From assembly GCA_947623455.1 (NCBI GenBank), contig OX392536.1, positions 39,809,465 to 39,873,464 on the forward strand: DNA of 64,000 nt, read 5' to 3'. Under the pieces are notes generated by a model, which did no database searches, was not told where the DNA came from, and saw nothing but the letters and a program-made list of their open reading frames with translations. Within the stretch, counting starts at the first letter, position 1. The number at the start of each line of letters is the position of its first letter. Shown here in pieces: positions 33,022 through 45,976 of the stretch. The position numbers were made by a program, and so were the translations under genes. This DNA comes from Mimachlamys varia (taxonomy: Eukaryota > Mollusca > Bivalvia > Pectinida > Pectinidae).

Positions 33022-34590
33022 GGACTAGGTACAGCCATATTGGTTGTTACCTGGTTGAAATTGGTAATATTGAAAATGTAACGTTTCCTTCCAATATACG
33101 GCATAAGCTGTATCCCATTATGTTTAATATTGATATAAAATGCAGTTCAGCCCCCAAAATAAAAAAAAACATCTGTACTTACGAAAAAAATTCAGTAAAT
33201 AATATCCAAATGGGAGTGCGCAAATATTTTCATATAGTTATTTGAAACATTTCAAAAAAATATACAAAGTTACTGCAACGTTCATAGAATGATAACCCAG
33301 TGTTAAAATTTCGATATTAATCTGTAAATCAGAGTACCAGGGAGAAACACAGGTACCCCCTCTAAAAAATGTCGTCCATTGAATGCTGTTTTCAGTTCAG
33401 GTAAAAGTAGTTGCCTGTATCTCGTGGAGGCAATAAAGGGGGAATATCTTATATTAAAACGGTCATTTGTCATGTAAATGTAAGTTTCGTGTCAAATAAA
33501 TGCATTAAATTAAAATAATAACACCGACATATCGTAATTACATTTACGATACGGTTACCTAAATACTAATTAAGTTTGAGAAATGTATTCTGATACCCAT
33601 GTGCCTCAACTACCTCACATGTTTACAATGGCAACAATTTACGCTAGCGATGAATCGGTATAATCAGTGAGTTAATACCGTCCGATCCACGCGGAAGTGT
33701 ATAATATATACCAATTCCATCAGAATTTATACAACACAAATTAAACTTTGTTGACAATTCTTGCAAAATCATTAAATTGCCTGAAAAAACACCGCCGGAA
33801 GTGCCGAAGAACATCTTTTCACGTGCTATACATTCGCCCAAAAAAGGAAAATTGGTAATCTCTAAAAACAATTTATCGAGATAGGAATGGGCAGTTTTTG
33901 CTTTGTGACGATACACCAAGTAACATTTACCTTAACTACATGCTTGAATCCTATTTAATTGTTAATTTTGTCGATGTTTCATCATGCCTCTAAGTCAGGC
34001 GTATGAATTTCTGAAAAAGTAAATAGTTCAAAATGGAGAGTAGAGGAGTATATATTTCGCTACATGCAACGGGAAGATGTTTGATGTGAGAGATCTGAAC
34101 TAATGTCATAACTCGTCATACCGCAGAAGATAAGATTTTTGTTTTTGCTATGCGGCGTGCCACACAATTTGATGATCGGCGATGGAAATTTCAAAACATT
34201 TGATCCAGATGTGATCGGTGTTCAGAATGTGCGTAAGTTGCCGTTCTTATGAGGAGTACGTTCTCTTATTCTGCGATTTTCAATTGGAAGGGGGATTTTT
34301 TCAAAAATCGTAGACTCGTCTATCATTCTGTGCATATTAAAAAAACAAAAAATGATTTTCATTGTTTTTATTATCTCTCACAATATTCTGAAAATGTGCA
34401 CGCGTTTTTAGGCATATAACTTAAAATATAAGAAAAACCACCAAACATAGCAAAATATGGTTGAAATTATCGATTCTCCATCAGAAAATATACTTTGTGG
34501 TCTACTTTGGTCATGTATTTGCAGTATTCAGTAAAATAACAAGTTTTGGTAAAAACACCTCCGCCATATTGATTGTCCTGTACCTAGTCC
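33022..34590. mobile_element. Element B, spacer 2, without the LINE
   Basis: Ends GGACTAGGTACAG and CTGTACCTAGTCC, followed by TTAA; the left target has decayed to CTAA. At 33,116-33,126 the intact CATTATGTTTA marks the unoccupied LINE target. The 91-residue minus frame is at 33919-33644. Confidence 0.65.
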
Positions 34591-35161
34591 TTAAATAATC
34601 TCGTGACAACTGCCGGTGTCTCGTGAGTAGATACACGCATGGTCAAGGTAGCCACACATTCCTGTATATACCTGTACTGTGGTCAGTCTACGTGCATTGT
34701 CAGTTCAGTTTTACATGTTCCCTCAGTTTAACATAGCTGAAAAGACATCGGTGCTTCAAAATCTAAAACATTTTTATTATTACATATTTAGATTGTATCT
34801 TATACTATAATTCAAATTGATGTCCGTTTATCCCACAGCGTAGAAAGAGAATAATATCAGTGGACTTTTCAAGGTTAGTAAAACTGAGTGAGGATCAATT
34901 ACATTATCTTGACCGCACTCGATAAGACTGTTTGCATTCACATGAAGGTCAATCGGTATGGTCAGATAAACCCCGTGGTCAGACACATGTCGTTTCTAGG
35001 TCATCAAAACATTGCTCAGTAAATTCTGTCGAATTTGCAAAAGTTCAATATTCCTGTCCCGGTGCATTACACCGCAATATGTGCATGAGGTTCGAAAGAT
35101 AATGACAAAAAGTGTTAAACATCACCCTACGTAACTTTCTATATAATGTCTCTCGTAACTA

Positions 35162-35341
35162 TGACTCACGGCGTTAGTACACTTGACCAGTGGTCGAATC
35201 TTAAGATGTCCTACATGACCTTGTCCACCTACTTCTACAAGGTAAATAAACAGCATGTGATCCCCTCCCCACGTGCCTGATAACCGAAGACAAGACTTTA
35301 TGTAACTTTATTTCTTTATTTCACAATCCAACCTATATAAG
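35162..35341 (+). promoter_or_regulatory. Gene 3 core promoter
   Basis: TGACTCA (35162-35168), CACGTG (35270-35275) and TATATAAG (35334-35341), with spacing as in genes 2, 4 and 5. Confidence 0.6.
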
Positions 35342-35383
35342 GACTTGACAATTCTGATGTGCCGGCAGCTACACGGAGTCATC

Positions 35384-38300
35384 ATGAAGGTATTGGCAGT
35401 CATCTCCCTCCTCGCTATAGTGTCTTCAGGGTATTGCCAGCAGGGCAACTTGGTGGAGCTTGCTGAACAGCTTGGCGCCAAGACTCTAGTGGAACTAGTC
35501 AAGGAGGCTGGTCTTGCCGAGACCCTTTCAAATGGAGGTACATTGCAGATCGACAACTTATTTATCTTAATTTCAATATTATAAACCTTCATTTAAATTT
35601 ATACTGTAATAATTGTTTAATAATTGACAATTTCCTCATCCAAAACATGGATAGTATCATTGTTATATCCTTATATCGCCTGAGTTGTTAGATTTCATGA
35701 ACCGTTTATAGCCATACATGTTTGTGTATATAGAGTGAGAGAGCCAAACACACTTGATTTCTGTAGTAAAAATGAATTATTTGCACCAACATAGAATAAT
35801 GATATGTATATACATCAATGAGTAGTATTGTTATAGATGCGTTTAATATGTCAATGATATCTTTACCGTCGTTATTGCTCAATGATACAATTGTATTGCT
35901 TTATGACGAAGCTTTATGATACTTGTCTTTACAATGTTCCTCTGTTGTACAAAATTTGTCTTTACAATGCTACCTTTATTGTACGATATTCATCTTATAA
36001 TGTTGTCTCTGTTGTACGATATTTGTCTTACAATGTTGTCTCTGTTGTACGATATTTGTCTTAATGTTGTCACTGTTGTACAATACTTGTCTTACAATGT
36101 TGCCGCTGTTGTACAATACTTGTCTTACAATTTTGCCGCTGTTGTACAATACTTGTCTTACAATGTTGCCGCTGTTGTTCAATACTTGTCTTACAATGTT
36201 GCCGCTGTTGTTCAATACTTGTCTTACAATGTTGCCGCTGTTGTACGATATTTGTCTTACAATGTTGCCGCTGTTGTACGATATTTGTCTTACAATGTTG
36301 CCGCTGTTGTACAATACTTGTCTTACAATGTTGCCGCTGTTGTACGATATTTGTTGTTTACAATGTTGTCTCTGTTGTACGATAGTTGTCTTACAGTGTT
36401 GACTCTGTTGTACGATATTTGTTGTGTACAATGTTGCCTCTGTTGTACGATATATGGTTTTACAATGTTGTCCCTGTTGTGCGATATTTGTCTAACAATG
36501 TAACCTCTGTTGAACGGTTTCGCTTTTTATGCATTGCATATTAAGTCGTTTTGTTGAAAGCGTTTGTCAGACAAAATAATTATCCTGCATGTCGCTACAA
36601 AATACACAAGTCTATGTTGCTGCTATGCTGTAATCTGTCATTGCTGTGATATATACTCTTCTTCTGTGATATTCCCTACACGATATTCTGTGTTGCTCCT
36701 CCCCAGGTCCCTTCACTGTCATACATACTACACTTCTGTGGTATTCCCTACACTATAGTCTTTGGTGCCCCTCCCCAGGTCCCTTCATTGCGATACAAAC
36801 TAAACATCTGTGATATTCCCTTCACGATATTCTGTTGTGTTCCTCCCCAGGTCCCTTCACTGTGACACATACTATACTTCTGTGATATTCTCTACACGAT
36901 ATACTGTGTTGTTTCTCCCCAGGTCCCTTCACTGTCTTCGGTCCCACGGATGATGCCTTCACCAAGTTGCCACGCGCTATTATTGATTACCTGAAAAAGA
37001 ACAAGACAGCGTTACAGGATGTCCTCAAATACCACGTGGTCAGTGGAAAGGTGTACTCCTCTCAGCTGTCTAATGAACTCCAGGCTGCCTCTCTTTTGGC
37101 TCCAGCCAAGATCAGGATCAATATTTACCAGGGTGGCAAGGTAAGTCACCTGTTACACTAAATAGCGGTTCAGGGGCAAGTTTTTCTACATTAGGACCTG
37201 CTGTCAAGACGTCCAAGGCTATGGAAACTGATTGCAAAAAATATTTACTTGAACTTTTATTTATCCATCAACATTTGATTATTAATAAGGACTAAAGATT
37301 ACTTTAAAGAAACAAAAGACATATTCTAAGGCACCTGCTTGTCAAGACGTTTTAGCTGTTAGATGATTCAACGTCGTCAGTGATTTTTTATTCATAAATT
37401 AAGAGATCAATTTTTCAGTATAAAAACAGTAAAAGAAGAAATCGTGTGTTAATACGTGTTCAGACTTGATATTAGTGAAGTTACCTTGAGTATTGTGTAT
37501 GACATTAAACTTTATTCCACGGTGCCTCAGGTGGTGACTGCTGACGGCTCGCCAATTGTGAAGGTTGACCAGAACGCTACTAACGGTGTGATCCACGTGG
37601 TAGATCGTGTCATGTTTCCCATCCCGATCGAGTCAATGGTGGAAAGAGTGATGGCCGATCGTCAGCTCAAAACTCTTCTCACTGCCGTTACTGCTGCCGG
37701 TATAGGTGGCGCTCTAGGTGGTAAGTCTTCTGGGAAAGTTTGGGTCTGGTTGCGCTGTCGGCAATAAGTCTACAGTGCCCAGAGATGGGGCACACACGAA
37801 AAGTACCGTTATGTAACATTGTGACACTAAATCCCAAAAGTCAGAGAACTTTGAATTTTAAAGTTGGAAATCAATTTTTTCGGAAATAGTCTTAATACAA
37901 CCTTACCAATCTTTAGCTCGCCATGGTTACCTAACTTTATTTGTTTTGTTTTTTTCTGCATAGCCGACGGTCTGACCCTCTTTGCTCCAACAGACAAAGC
38001 CTTCGCCAAGCTTCCAGCTGGCACACTGAACAACCTACTAAAGAACAAGACTGCTCTGACAGGTAAAGATTGGTCTTTTTTACACGCTCTAGTGGTATCT
38101 GCAGCGCTGATAATGAAATAAATGCAGGTCTAAACTCAAAATAATAAAGTCACGGAGATCTGCACATGCACTGATGTCCTTGGTTGGTTTTCTTTGTTCA
38201 TGTTTTGTCCCTTTCAATCGATTTTGAGTACGAATTAAGGTTTTGTTCACGCTTCAGTATTCTATGATATTTTTAATAGTTGTTAGATACGTTAAACCAC

Positions 38301-38899
38301 TCATGTGTTTTTGATTTGTACAGACGTACTGACATACCACGTTGTCAAGGGAACAGCCTTCAGCGCAGGTCTGACTAACGGCGAGAAGGTCGCCACTCTG
38401 GAGGGCAAGGATGTATCCTTCACTCTAGAAAACGGTCAGTTTCTTGTGATCAGCTGTATTGGGAATCGTTAACTTTGCTTTGTTTTATACACCGATTAAA
38501 CTGTCAACGTTGTCTATCACAATATATTGAGGCAATTATATCATCGTTAAATACGCTTCTCAGAGAATGAAATAAAACCCCAAAACAAACAAACAAAAAT
38601 TTGATGATCATGATAAATATTTTTTTTTCACTTTTGTACACTTATGGTGGACCTGCACACATACAAAATGTACAACACCATGCAATGTCTGTTTGAACTA
38701 AGTCTAAAATAATAAAACGTTCTAGTCGAGGAAAGTTAGCTGTTATAGCAATGCTTGTTTTGTTTTCACAGGTAGCGTAAAGGTAGATAATGCCATGGTC
38801 ATCCGTGCTGATGACGCCGTTAGCAACGGAGTTATCCACGTCATCGACAGCGTCCTTCTCCCGCCACAATACAGACGTCACTCCCGACTGTTTAACTGA
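35384..38899 (+). CDS. Secreted two-FAS1-domain protein, gene 3
   Basis: Exons 35384-35537, 36923-37140, 37531-37720, 37964-38062, 38324-38434 and 38772-38899, 299 residues. Differences seen from gene 1: S50N (private), V157I and R259S. Residue 50 lies in the linker before the first [10 protein letters not shown] strand, so a functional effect is unlikely. Intron 1 is 1,385 bp, the shortest among genes 2-5. All splice sites are intact and no frame damage was seen. Confidence 0.92.
35917..36511 (+). repeat. Intron 1 33-bp minisatellite, gene 3 (~18 units)
   Basis: Dominated by the TTGCCGCTGTTGTAC variant, with two units reading TTGTTCAATA. The variant order differs from genes 2 and 5, so this array has been rearranged independently. 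Confidence 0.9.
36660..36922 (+). repeat. Tandem duplicated exon-2 acceptor, gene 3
   Basis: Decoys end at 36,706, 36,778 and 36,850; the functional acceptor ends at 36,922. All steps are 72 bp. One unit fewer than genes 2 and 5: the ATCCCTTCGC unit is missing. Confidence 0.85.
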
Positions 38900-38983
38900 A
38901 CATCAATCATAATCACTTGCTAGATGTCCATTTCATGTATATAGTATCATTGATTTGTTACTGATGTGTTGTTTTAGGAGAGC

Positions 38984-38989
38984 AATAAA
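38984..38989 (+). terminator. Poly(A) signal, gene 3
   Basis: AATAAA in an AGCAATAAAC context, 85 nt after the stop. Confidence 0.75.
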
Positions 38990-41900
38990 CTATTTTGTTG
39001 ATCCAATTCTTTAATCTGTTTTGATTACCTGTGTTTCCTAAATGTGAAGTGGGGGTATCAACTACTGGTTGTACCGGTAATGAAATCTTGGTCTTAACTT
39101 TAAAACGGATTAATACGTAGATAAAATGTCATGTAAAGCGTAGCCTGTAAAGCTACCATAAAAGAAGCAAATCGTAGTATTTAAATATTTGTATAAGGTA
39201 TATCAAAATAGTTTTTTTTTTGTATTTGATTCATCTTATATTTACATACACTCTTTTTACTAACTGTGTCGGGCTTTATCCAAGGAACATTTCAGCCAAA
39301 TATCATGCTTCTAGGGCTTTTGGTATTTCAGAAGAAATCGTTTAAAGGTACAAAATGATTTGACCCCTATGACCTGTCATTTGCAAATTTTGCTCGGCTT
39401 TTTCCAAGGAAGATACCAGCCAAATAGTATGTCTCTAATCCTTTTGGTTTATTAGAGGAAGTCGTTTAAAACCCATAACAGATTTCACCTCTGTGACTTT
39501 GAGTATGGATCAAGGTCATTTCTTTTCTCGACTTTGTCAGGGTTCATCCAAAGGATCTTTCAGCCAAATATCATGCTTCTAGGGCTTCTTGTATTTCAGA
39601 AGAAGTGGTTTGAAAGTTTTAACAGATTTGACTTATATGACCTGTCATTTGCAAATTTTGCTCGGCTTTTTCGCACGATATTATGGAGGACAAAGCAAAC
39701 AGTGTGTCTATCTTCTATCACTTAACATCAATCGATACATACACTTCATCCGATCATGGACACATGCCCACAAAGTCACGGACAACAAGTGACTTATCAT
39801 CAGAGCTGCCCCATCTCCAAAGATCATCAAATACATTGTATAATCGAACAAAATTGGAGGAAATATTGGGGAAAACTTGCATCCGATAATACATCCCCGC
39901 ATTACATAATTACCCAGTGTCTGTCGATAAACTGTATACTGGTTGGCTAATCTATGTAATCAGTATTTATACTGGCTAATGTTAACTAACGACACAAGCA
40001 TTCGAGAGATGCAGGTTGATCAGGACTATGGTCAAGTCTTAGGATCGCCATCATTTTGAGGACTTAATGTTTATTTGGAAGTAAAAAAAATTTACATGGC
40101 TGTCGTTGTATATTAAGCAGAAGACGCTTACTTTTCCGAAACGCCTGGTCTTATATTGTTGTACTTTTACAAGGGAATATTTCCCTTGCTCATATTTTGC
40201 CCCAAGTTTAATCGACTTTGAGATCGGATTATTATTTTGTTCACGCCTTAGTATTCTCTATTTTTTTAAATGTTACCCAAGTGCAAGCTTTACATCTGTA
40301 TGACATTGTTGCAGTCTGGAAGTTTTCCAATGTTCAATTTTTGTACTTAGCAAAACTTTGCAGACACTAAATTTGGTGTCAATTTCAAGAACACAAAGAA
40401 ACAATGTACTCAGATATCGAAGTTATCTTTACTTGAGGAAAACCACAAAGCATCAATAGACATGCAGTTAACACTTAATTCATTCAATTTTGACAATTTT
40501 TCAAATTCAGCAATAAAGTTTATCAGAAATAACTATATCAAAAGGAGATGTAGGTGAACAACATATAAAATTAACAGATCAAAATCCAAATATTACATTT
40601 TATATAAAAAAAAACAAATCTCAGTTCATGATTCCTTGACCAGTCATCAATCCTTATGAGTATTCATAGAACCCAAGAACAACTATTTATTGCCGTACAA
40701 GAAATTTAACTAATTAGATTACAAGAAGCTTTTTGTTGACAAAAAGGGCCTGCTCATAGCTATAGCTATCTGTCATAAAGTCCCTATAGAAAATAGATAT
40801 TCAGGAACTATCACTTCATCCCAGTTCAATATTTTTTCTCAATCTTATGAACCATAATGAATTTAAACTTCACACTAAAATATTCTTAAAATTTAACTCC
40901 ACTTTTAAAAAGGTCAAATCATATCCTAATTATGAAACAATTAATAGATCCGTTTACAAATTAACAACACATGGATTCGAGAGATGCTGGTTGATCAGAT
41001 CTATGGGCAAGTTTTATGGTCTCATTGAAATTATTTTGTATCTTTGTGTGATTTGAAAAAGGAGGTTTTTGAGTTTGGTCATTAGTATGCTTACTTGTTG
41101 CGATTGACAATGACTCGGACTCATATCGAGGACTTGATGTTTACTTGGATGTGTCCAAGATTTACATGGCGGGTGTCGTCGATGAAGCAGAAGACGCTTA
41201 CTCTTCCGGAACACCTGGTCTTATTCTCTTGTACTTTTATAAGGGTCTCCATGTGAATATTTCCTTTCATATTTTGCCCCTGGTTTAATCGATTTTGAGT
41301 TCGGATAATGATTTTGTAAACGCTGGGGTATTCTCTAATTTATTTTCTATGAGTGCTAATGCACCTCCTCCTGCAACCATAAAACGCTTTCACCATTGAA
41401 TCCATAACAGGGTTGACAAATACGGTACACACGATGACAAAATCAATTTCAGGGTGGACTAATAAGGTATAGGTATGGCAGCGTCACACACTTCGACAAT
41501 ATATATATCAGAATGGACCAATAATATACATGTAGAGTATAACAGCGTCATACACGATGACAAAAATATGTATCAGGATGGACCAATAAGGTAAAGGTAT
41601 GACAGCTTCACAACAATGGTAAATGTATATATGCATTTCTACTTTAGTTAATGAGTTAACGAATGCATTAGGGTAATGGGATTGGGCCAGTTTTGGTTCA
41701 GATGACCAGAGACATATAAAGGTCCTCCTGCCATTCTTTTGCTGACTCGGATAATTGGAACGTGTCATCAGTAATAAGACAATAAATAGTTACACAATTA
41801 TCACGTGGTACATTATGGGGCTTTCACCGTCGCAGTCATGCGAATCATTGCCTTTTACGGTGATAGATCATCAATGGATTTGTAATTATGTATAAAACGT

Positions 41901-42211
41901 AAGAATAGTATCTTCCTACAGCTCTTATTAGTACAGGCAGAGATTTCTGACCTCGTTTTGTTGGTGTTTTATGTCAATGTTGCAACTAACTGTCTGTATT
42001 TTTTTATCATTATTATCAATTCTGTAATTGGATCCTCGGGCCTGTTGAATTAAATCAAATAAAGCAATAAATAAAATAAATATAGATTATGTAAAACATT
42101 TCAACATTTCGGCGCACGTATGTAAGAGGTACATTTTAATATGAAGAGCCACGCGGACACACTGATCGTTGTCTCCAACATTAAAGCAAGCGCGTAATGA
42201 TGACCTTCATT
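38990..42211 (+). other. Array spacer 3 (gene 3 to element A)
   Basis: Degenerate ~130-bp repeats (39,270-39,680), R1 copies (about 39,997-40,264 and 40,973-41,335; the second lacks a short CGCCATCTTTGT segment) and ~60-bp repeats (about 41,425-41,615). No coding sequence was found. Confidence 0.7.
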
Positions 42212-42213
42212 TA

Positions 42214-43613
42214 TGGCAAGCCAACTTAACATTTACTCAAGGAGCAATGTGAATTCAGTTTTTTTATCAAATTATATAAGATAGCATATTTAATTATATA
42301 GGATATCTGATATAAATGAGACATCCTATATAGCATGTGAGATATCTTATATAGTATATGATATCTCATATGTTATATAAAATATCTTATCTATTATATA
42401 AAATATATCATATGCTGTATAAGATATTTCATATATCATATGAAATATCTCATATATAAATTGAATGAGATATCTGATACACCGCAATTTCCTGTGTATT
42501 ACCCGCACCGGAGTACAGCCCGCGGAAAGTTTATTAAGGCATTTTTGAGCTTTTCTAAAATAAATTCCATATAACCCGCATTGGCAGATGACCCGCGGGT
42601 TATACGTCGAATGCATGCCTGGTGAGTACAAGTGGAGAGATTTATTATTTTGAACATCATGTACAAGTAATCATCAAGGATTTTTTTTATTGAGCTAAAT
42701 GTATAAACATTTAGTGGGATTAAATTTCCTTACCCAACAGATACAGGCCAGAAAAGTCCATTGCGTAATACACAAGGCCATCCACTAATGAGTTTGTAAA
42801 TTCAATCCCATTAAATAGATTAGTTTATGCATTAAATACAGGTTAAATAAAAAAGATCATGTTCAAAAGCTTTGTATAATTATTTATGTAGTTGTTTCCC
42901 AATTTTAGCAAAATAGTACAACTGGTCTTCTGAACCCCCCACCGGAACATAATCGAGAAAAACGAGCTGGATGGGAGCTGTTGACTTAACCAGTTTAAAG
43001 TGAACAACAACAAGAAATAAAATGATGACATAAGATATCTCATTTAATTTTCTATATTATATGTATTTGAAATATTATACCAAGAAACTAATTTCTCCCT
43101 TAAACAGTGCACGTGGAATGGCACTATGGCGGAGAGAGATAGAATATTCGACGGCTTTGAATAATGTATTGAAAAGGCCGAACATTTTCTTTTATAAGGC
43201 AGCGGTTTTTCAGAGTATATACTCGGCTATATAGATGATTCAGCATTAAATGCATTAAAATATCAGCATGATTTCGAGGGATACCTGACGGAGAGACGTT
43301 ATTTCGCGTTTTGTTAAAATCTCGATGTCAAATGAGATATCTTATAAGGGAACGAGATCTTTGATTATATAAGATATCTTATATTACAAAATGTATATGA
43401 GATATCTAATGTATCATAAAATATATCTTATATAGAAAAATAATATATAAAATATAATATATGAGATATCTTATATATTAATTAAGATATACAAAATTTG
43501 ATTTAATTTCTATTATAAGATATCTCATTTGCAATGCAAAAATATCTGATATACTTTTTTCTGAAATACAAGATCGACATAGGTCCTTGAATAAATGTTA
43601 AGTTGGCTTGTCA
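42214..43613. mobile_element. Element A, spacer 3
   Basis: Inverted ends 42214-42243 and 43584-43613, with TA on both sides. Full length (1,400 bp), with the same palindrome-rich arms and GC-richer core. Confidence 0.75.
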
Positions 43614-43619
43614 TATTAA

Positions 43620-45176
43620 GGACTAGGTACAGCCATATTGGGTGTTGCCTGGTTGAAAATGGTAATATTGAAAATGTAACGTTTCCTTCCAATACACGAC
43701 ATAAGCTGTATCCCATTATGTTTAATATTGATATAAAATGCAGTTCAGCCCCCAAAATAAAAAAAAAATCTGTACTTACGAAAAAACAAAATCAGTAAAT
43801 AATATCCAAATGGGAGTGCGCAAATATTTTCATATAGTTATTTGAAACATTTCAAAAAAATGATACAAAGTTACTGCAATGTTCATGCAATGATTTCGAT
43901 ATTAATCTGTAAATCAGAGTACCAGGGAGAAACACAGTTACCCCCTCTAAAAAATGTCGTCCATTGAATGCTGTTTTCAGTTCATGTAAAAGTAGTTACC
44001 TGTATCTCGTGGAGGCAATATAGGGGGATTATCTTATATTAAAACGGTCATTTGTCATGTAAATGTAAGTTTCGTGTCAAATAAATGTATAAAATTAAAA
44101 TAATAACACCGACATATCGTTATTACATTTACGATACGGTTACCTAAATACTAATTAAGTTTGAGAAATGTATTTTGATACCCATGTGCCTCAACTACCT
44201 CACATGTTTACAATGGCAACAATTTACGCTAGCGATGAATCGGTATAATCAGTGAGTTGATACCGTCCGATCCACGCGGAAGTGTATAATATATACCAAT
44301 TCCATCAGAATTTATACAACACAAATTAAACTTTGTTGACAATTCTTGCATAATCATTAAATTGCCTGAAAAAACACCGCCGGAAGTGCCGAAGAACATC
44401 TTTTCACGTGCTATACATTCGCCCAAAAAAGGAAAATTGGTAATCTCTAAAAACAATTTATCGAGATAGGAATGGGCAGTTTTTGCTTTGTGACGATACA
44501 CCAAGTAACATTTACCTTAACTACATGCTTGAATCCTATTTAATTGTTAATTTTGTCGATGTTTCATCATGCCTCTAAGTCAGGCGTATGAATTTCTGAA
44601 AAAGTAAATAGTTCAAAATGGAGAGTAGAGGAGTATATTTCGCTACATGCAACGGGAAGATGTTTGATTTGAGAGATCTGAACTAATGTCATAACTCGTC
44701 ATACCGCAGACGATAAGATTTTTGTTTTTGCTTTGCGGCGTGCCACACAATTTGATGATCGGCGATGGAAATTTCAAAAATTTGATCCAGATGTGATCGG
44801 TGTTCAGAATGTGCGTAAGTTGCCGTTCTTATGAGGAGTACGTTCTCTTATTCTGCGATTTTCAATTGAAAGGGAGATTTATTCAAAAATCGAAGGCTCG
44901 TCTATCATTCTGTGCATATTAAAAAAAAACAAAAAATGATTTTTATTGTTTTTATTATCTTTCGCAATATTCTGAAAATGTGCACGCGTTTTTAGGCATA
45001 TAACTTAACATATAAGAAAAACCACCAAACATAGCAAAATATGGTTGAAATTATCGATTCTCCATCAGAAAATATACTTTGTGGTCTACTTTGGTCATGT
45101 ATTTTGCAGTATTCAGTAAAATAACAAGTTTTGGTAAAAACACCTCCGCCATATTGAATGTTCATGTACCTAGTCC
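43620..45176. mobile_element. Element B, spacer 3, without the LINE
   Basis: TTAA on both sides. The right end carries one substitution (CATGTACCTAGTCC). The unoccupied LINE target CATTATGTTTA is at 43,714-43,724. The 91-residue minus frame is at 44504-44229. Confidence 0.65.
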
Positions 45177-45754
45177 TTAAACAATCTCGTGACAACTGTC
45201 GGTGTCTCGTGAGTAGATACACGCATGGTCAAGGTAGCCACACATTCCTGTATATACCTGTACTGTGGTCAATCTACGTGCATTGTCAGTTCAGTTTTAC
45301 ATGTTCCCTCAGTTTAACATAGCTGAATAGACATCGGTGCTTCAAAATCTAAAACATTTTTATTATTACATATTAAGATTGTATCTTTTACTATAATTCA
45401 AATTGATGTCCGTTTATCCCACAGCGTAGAAAGAGAATAATATCAGTGGACTTTTCAAGGTTAGTAAAACTGAGTGAGGATCAATTACATTATCTTGACC
45501 GCACTCGATAAGACTGTTTGCATTCACATGAAGGTCAAGCGGTATGGTCAGATAAACCCCGTGGTCAGACACATGTCGTTTCTAGGTCGTCAAAACATTG
45601 CTCAGTAAATTCTGTCGAATTTGCAAAAGTTCAATATTCCTGTCCCGGTGCTTTAATCATTACACCGCAATATGTGCATGAGTTTCGAAAGATAACGACA
45701 AAAAGTGTTAAACATCACCCTACGTAACTTTCTATATAATGTCTCTAGTAACTA

Positions 45755-45934
45755 TGACTCACGGCGTTAGTACACTTGACCAGTGGTCGAATCTTAAGAT
45801 GTCCTACATGACCTTGTCCACCTACTTCTACAAGGTAAATAAACAGCATGTGATCCCCTCCCCACGTGCCTGATAACCGAAGACAAGACCTTATGTAACT
45901 TTATTTATTTATTTCACAATCCAACCTATATAAG
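45755..45934 (+). promoter_or_regulatory. Gene 4 core promoter
   Basis: TGACTCA (45755-45761), CACGTG (45863-45868) and TATATAAG (45927-45934). An extra TTAATCAT near 45,652 is shared with gene 1 (ATTAATCACT) but missing from genes 2, 3 and 5. Confidence 0.6.
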
Positions 45935-45976
45935 GACCTGACAATTCTGATGTGCCGGCAGCTACACGGAGTCATC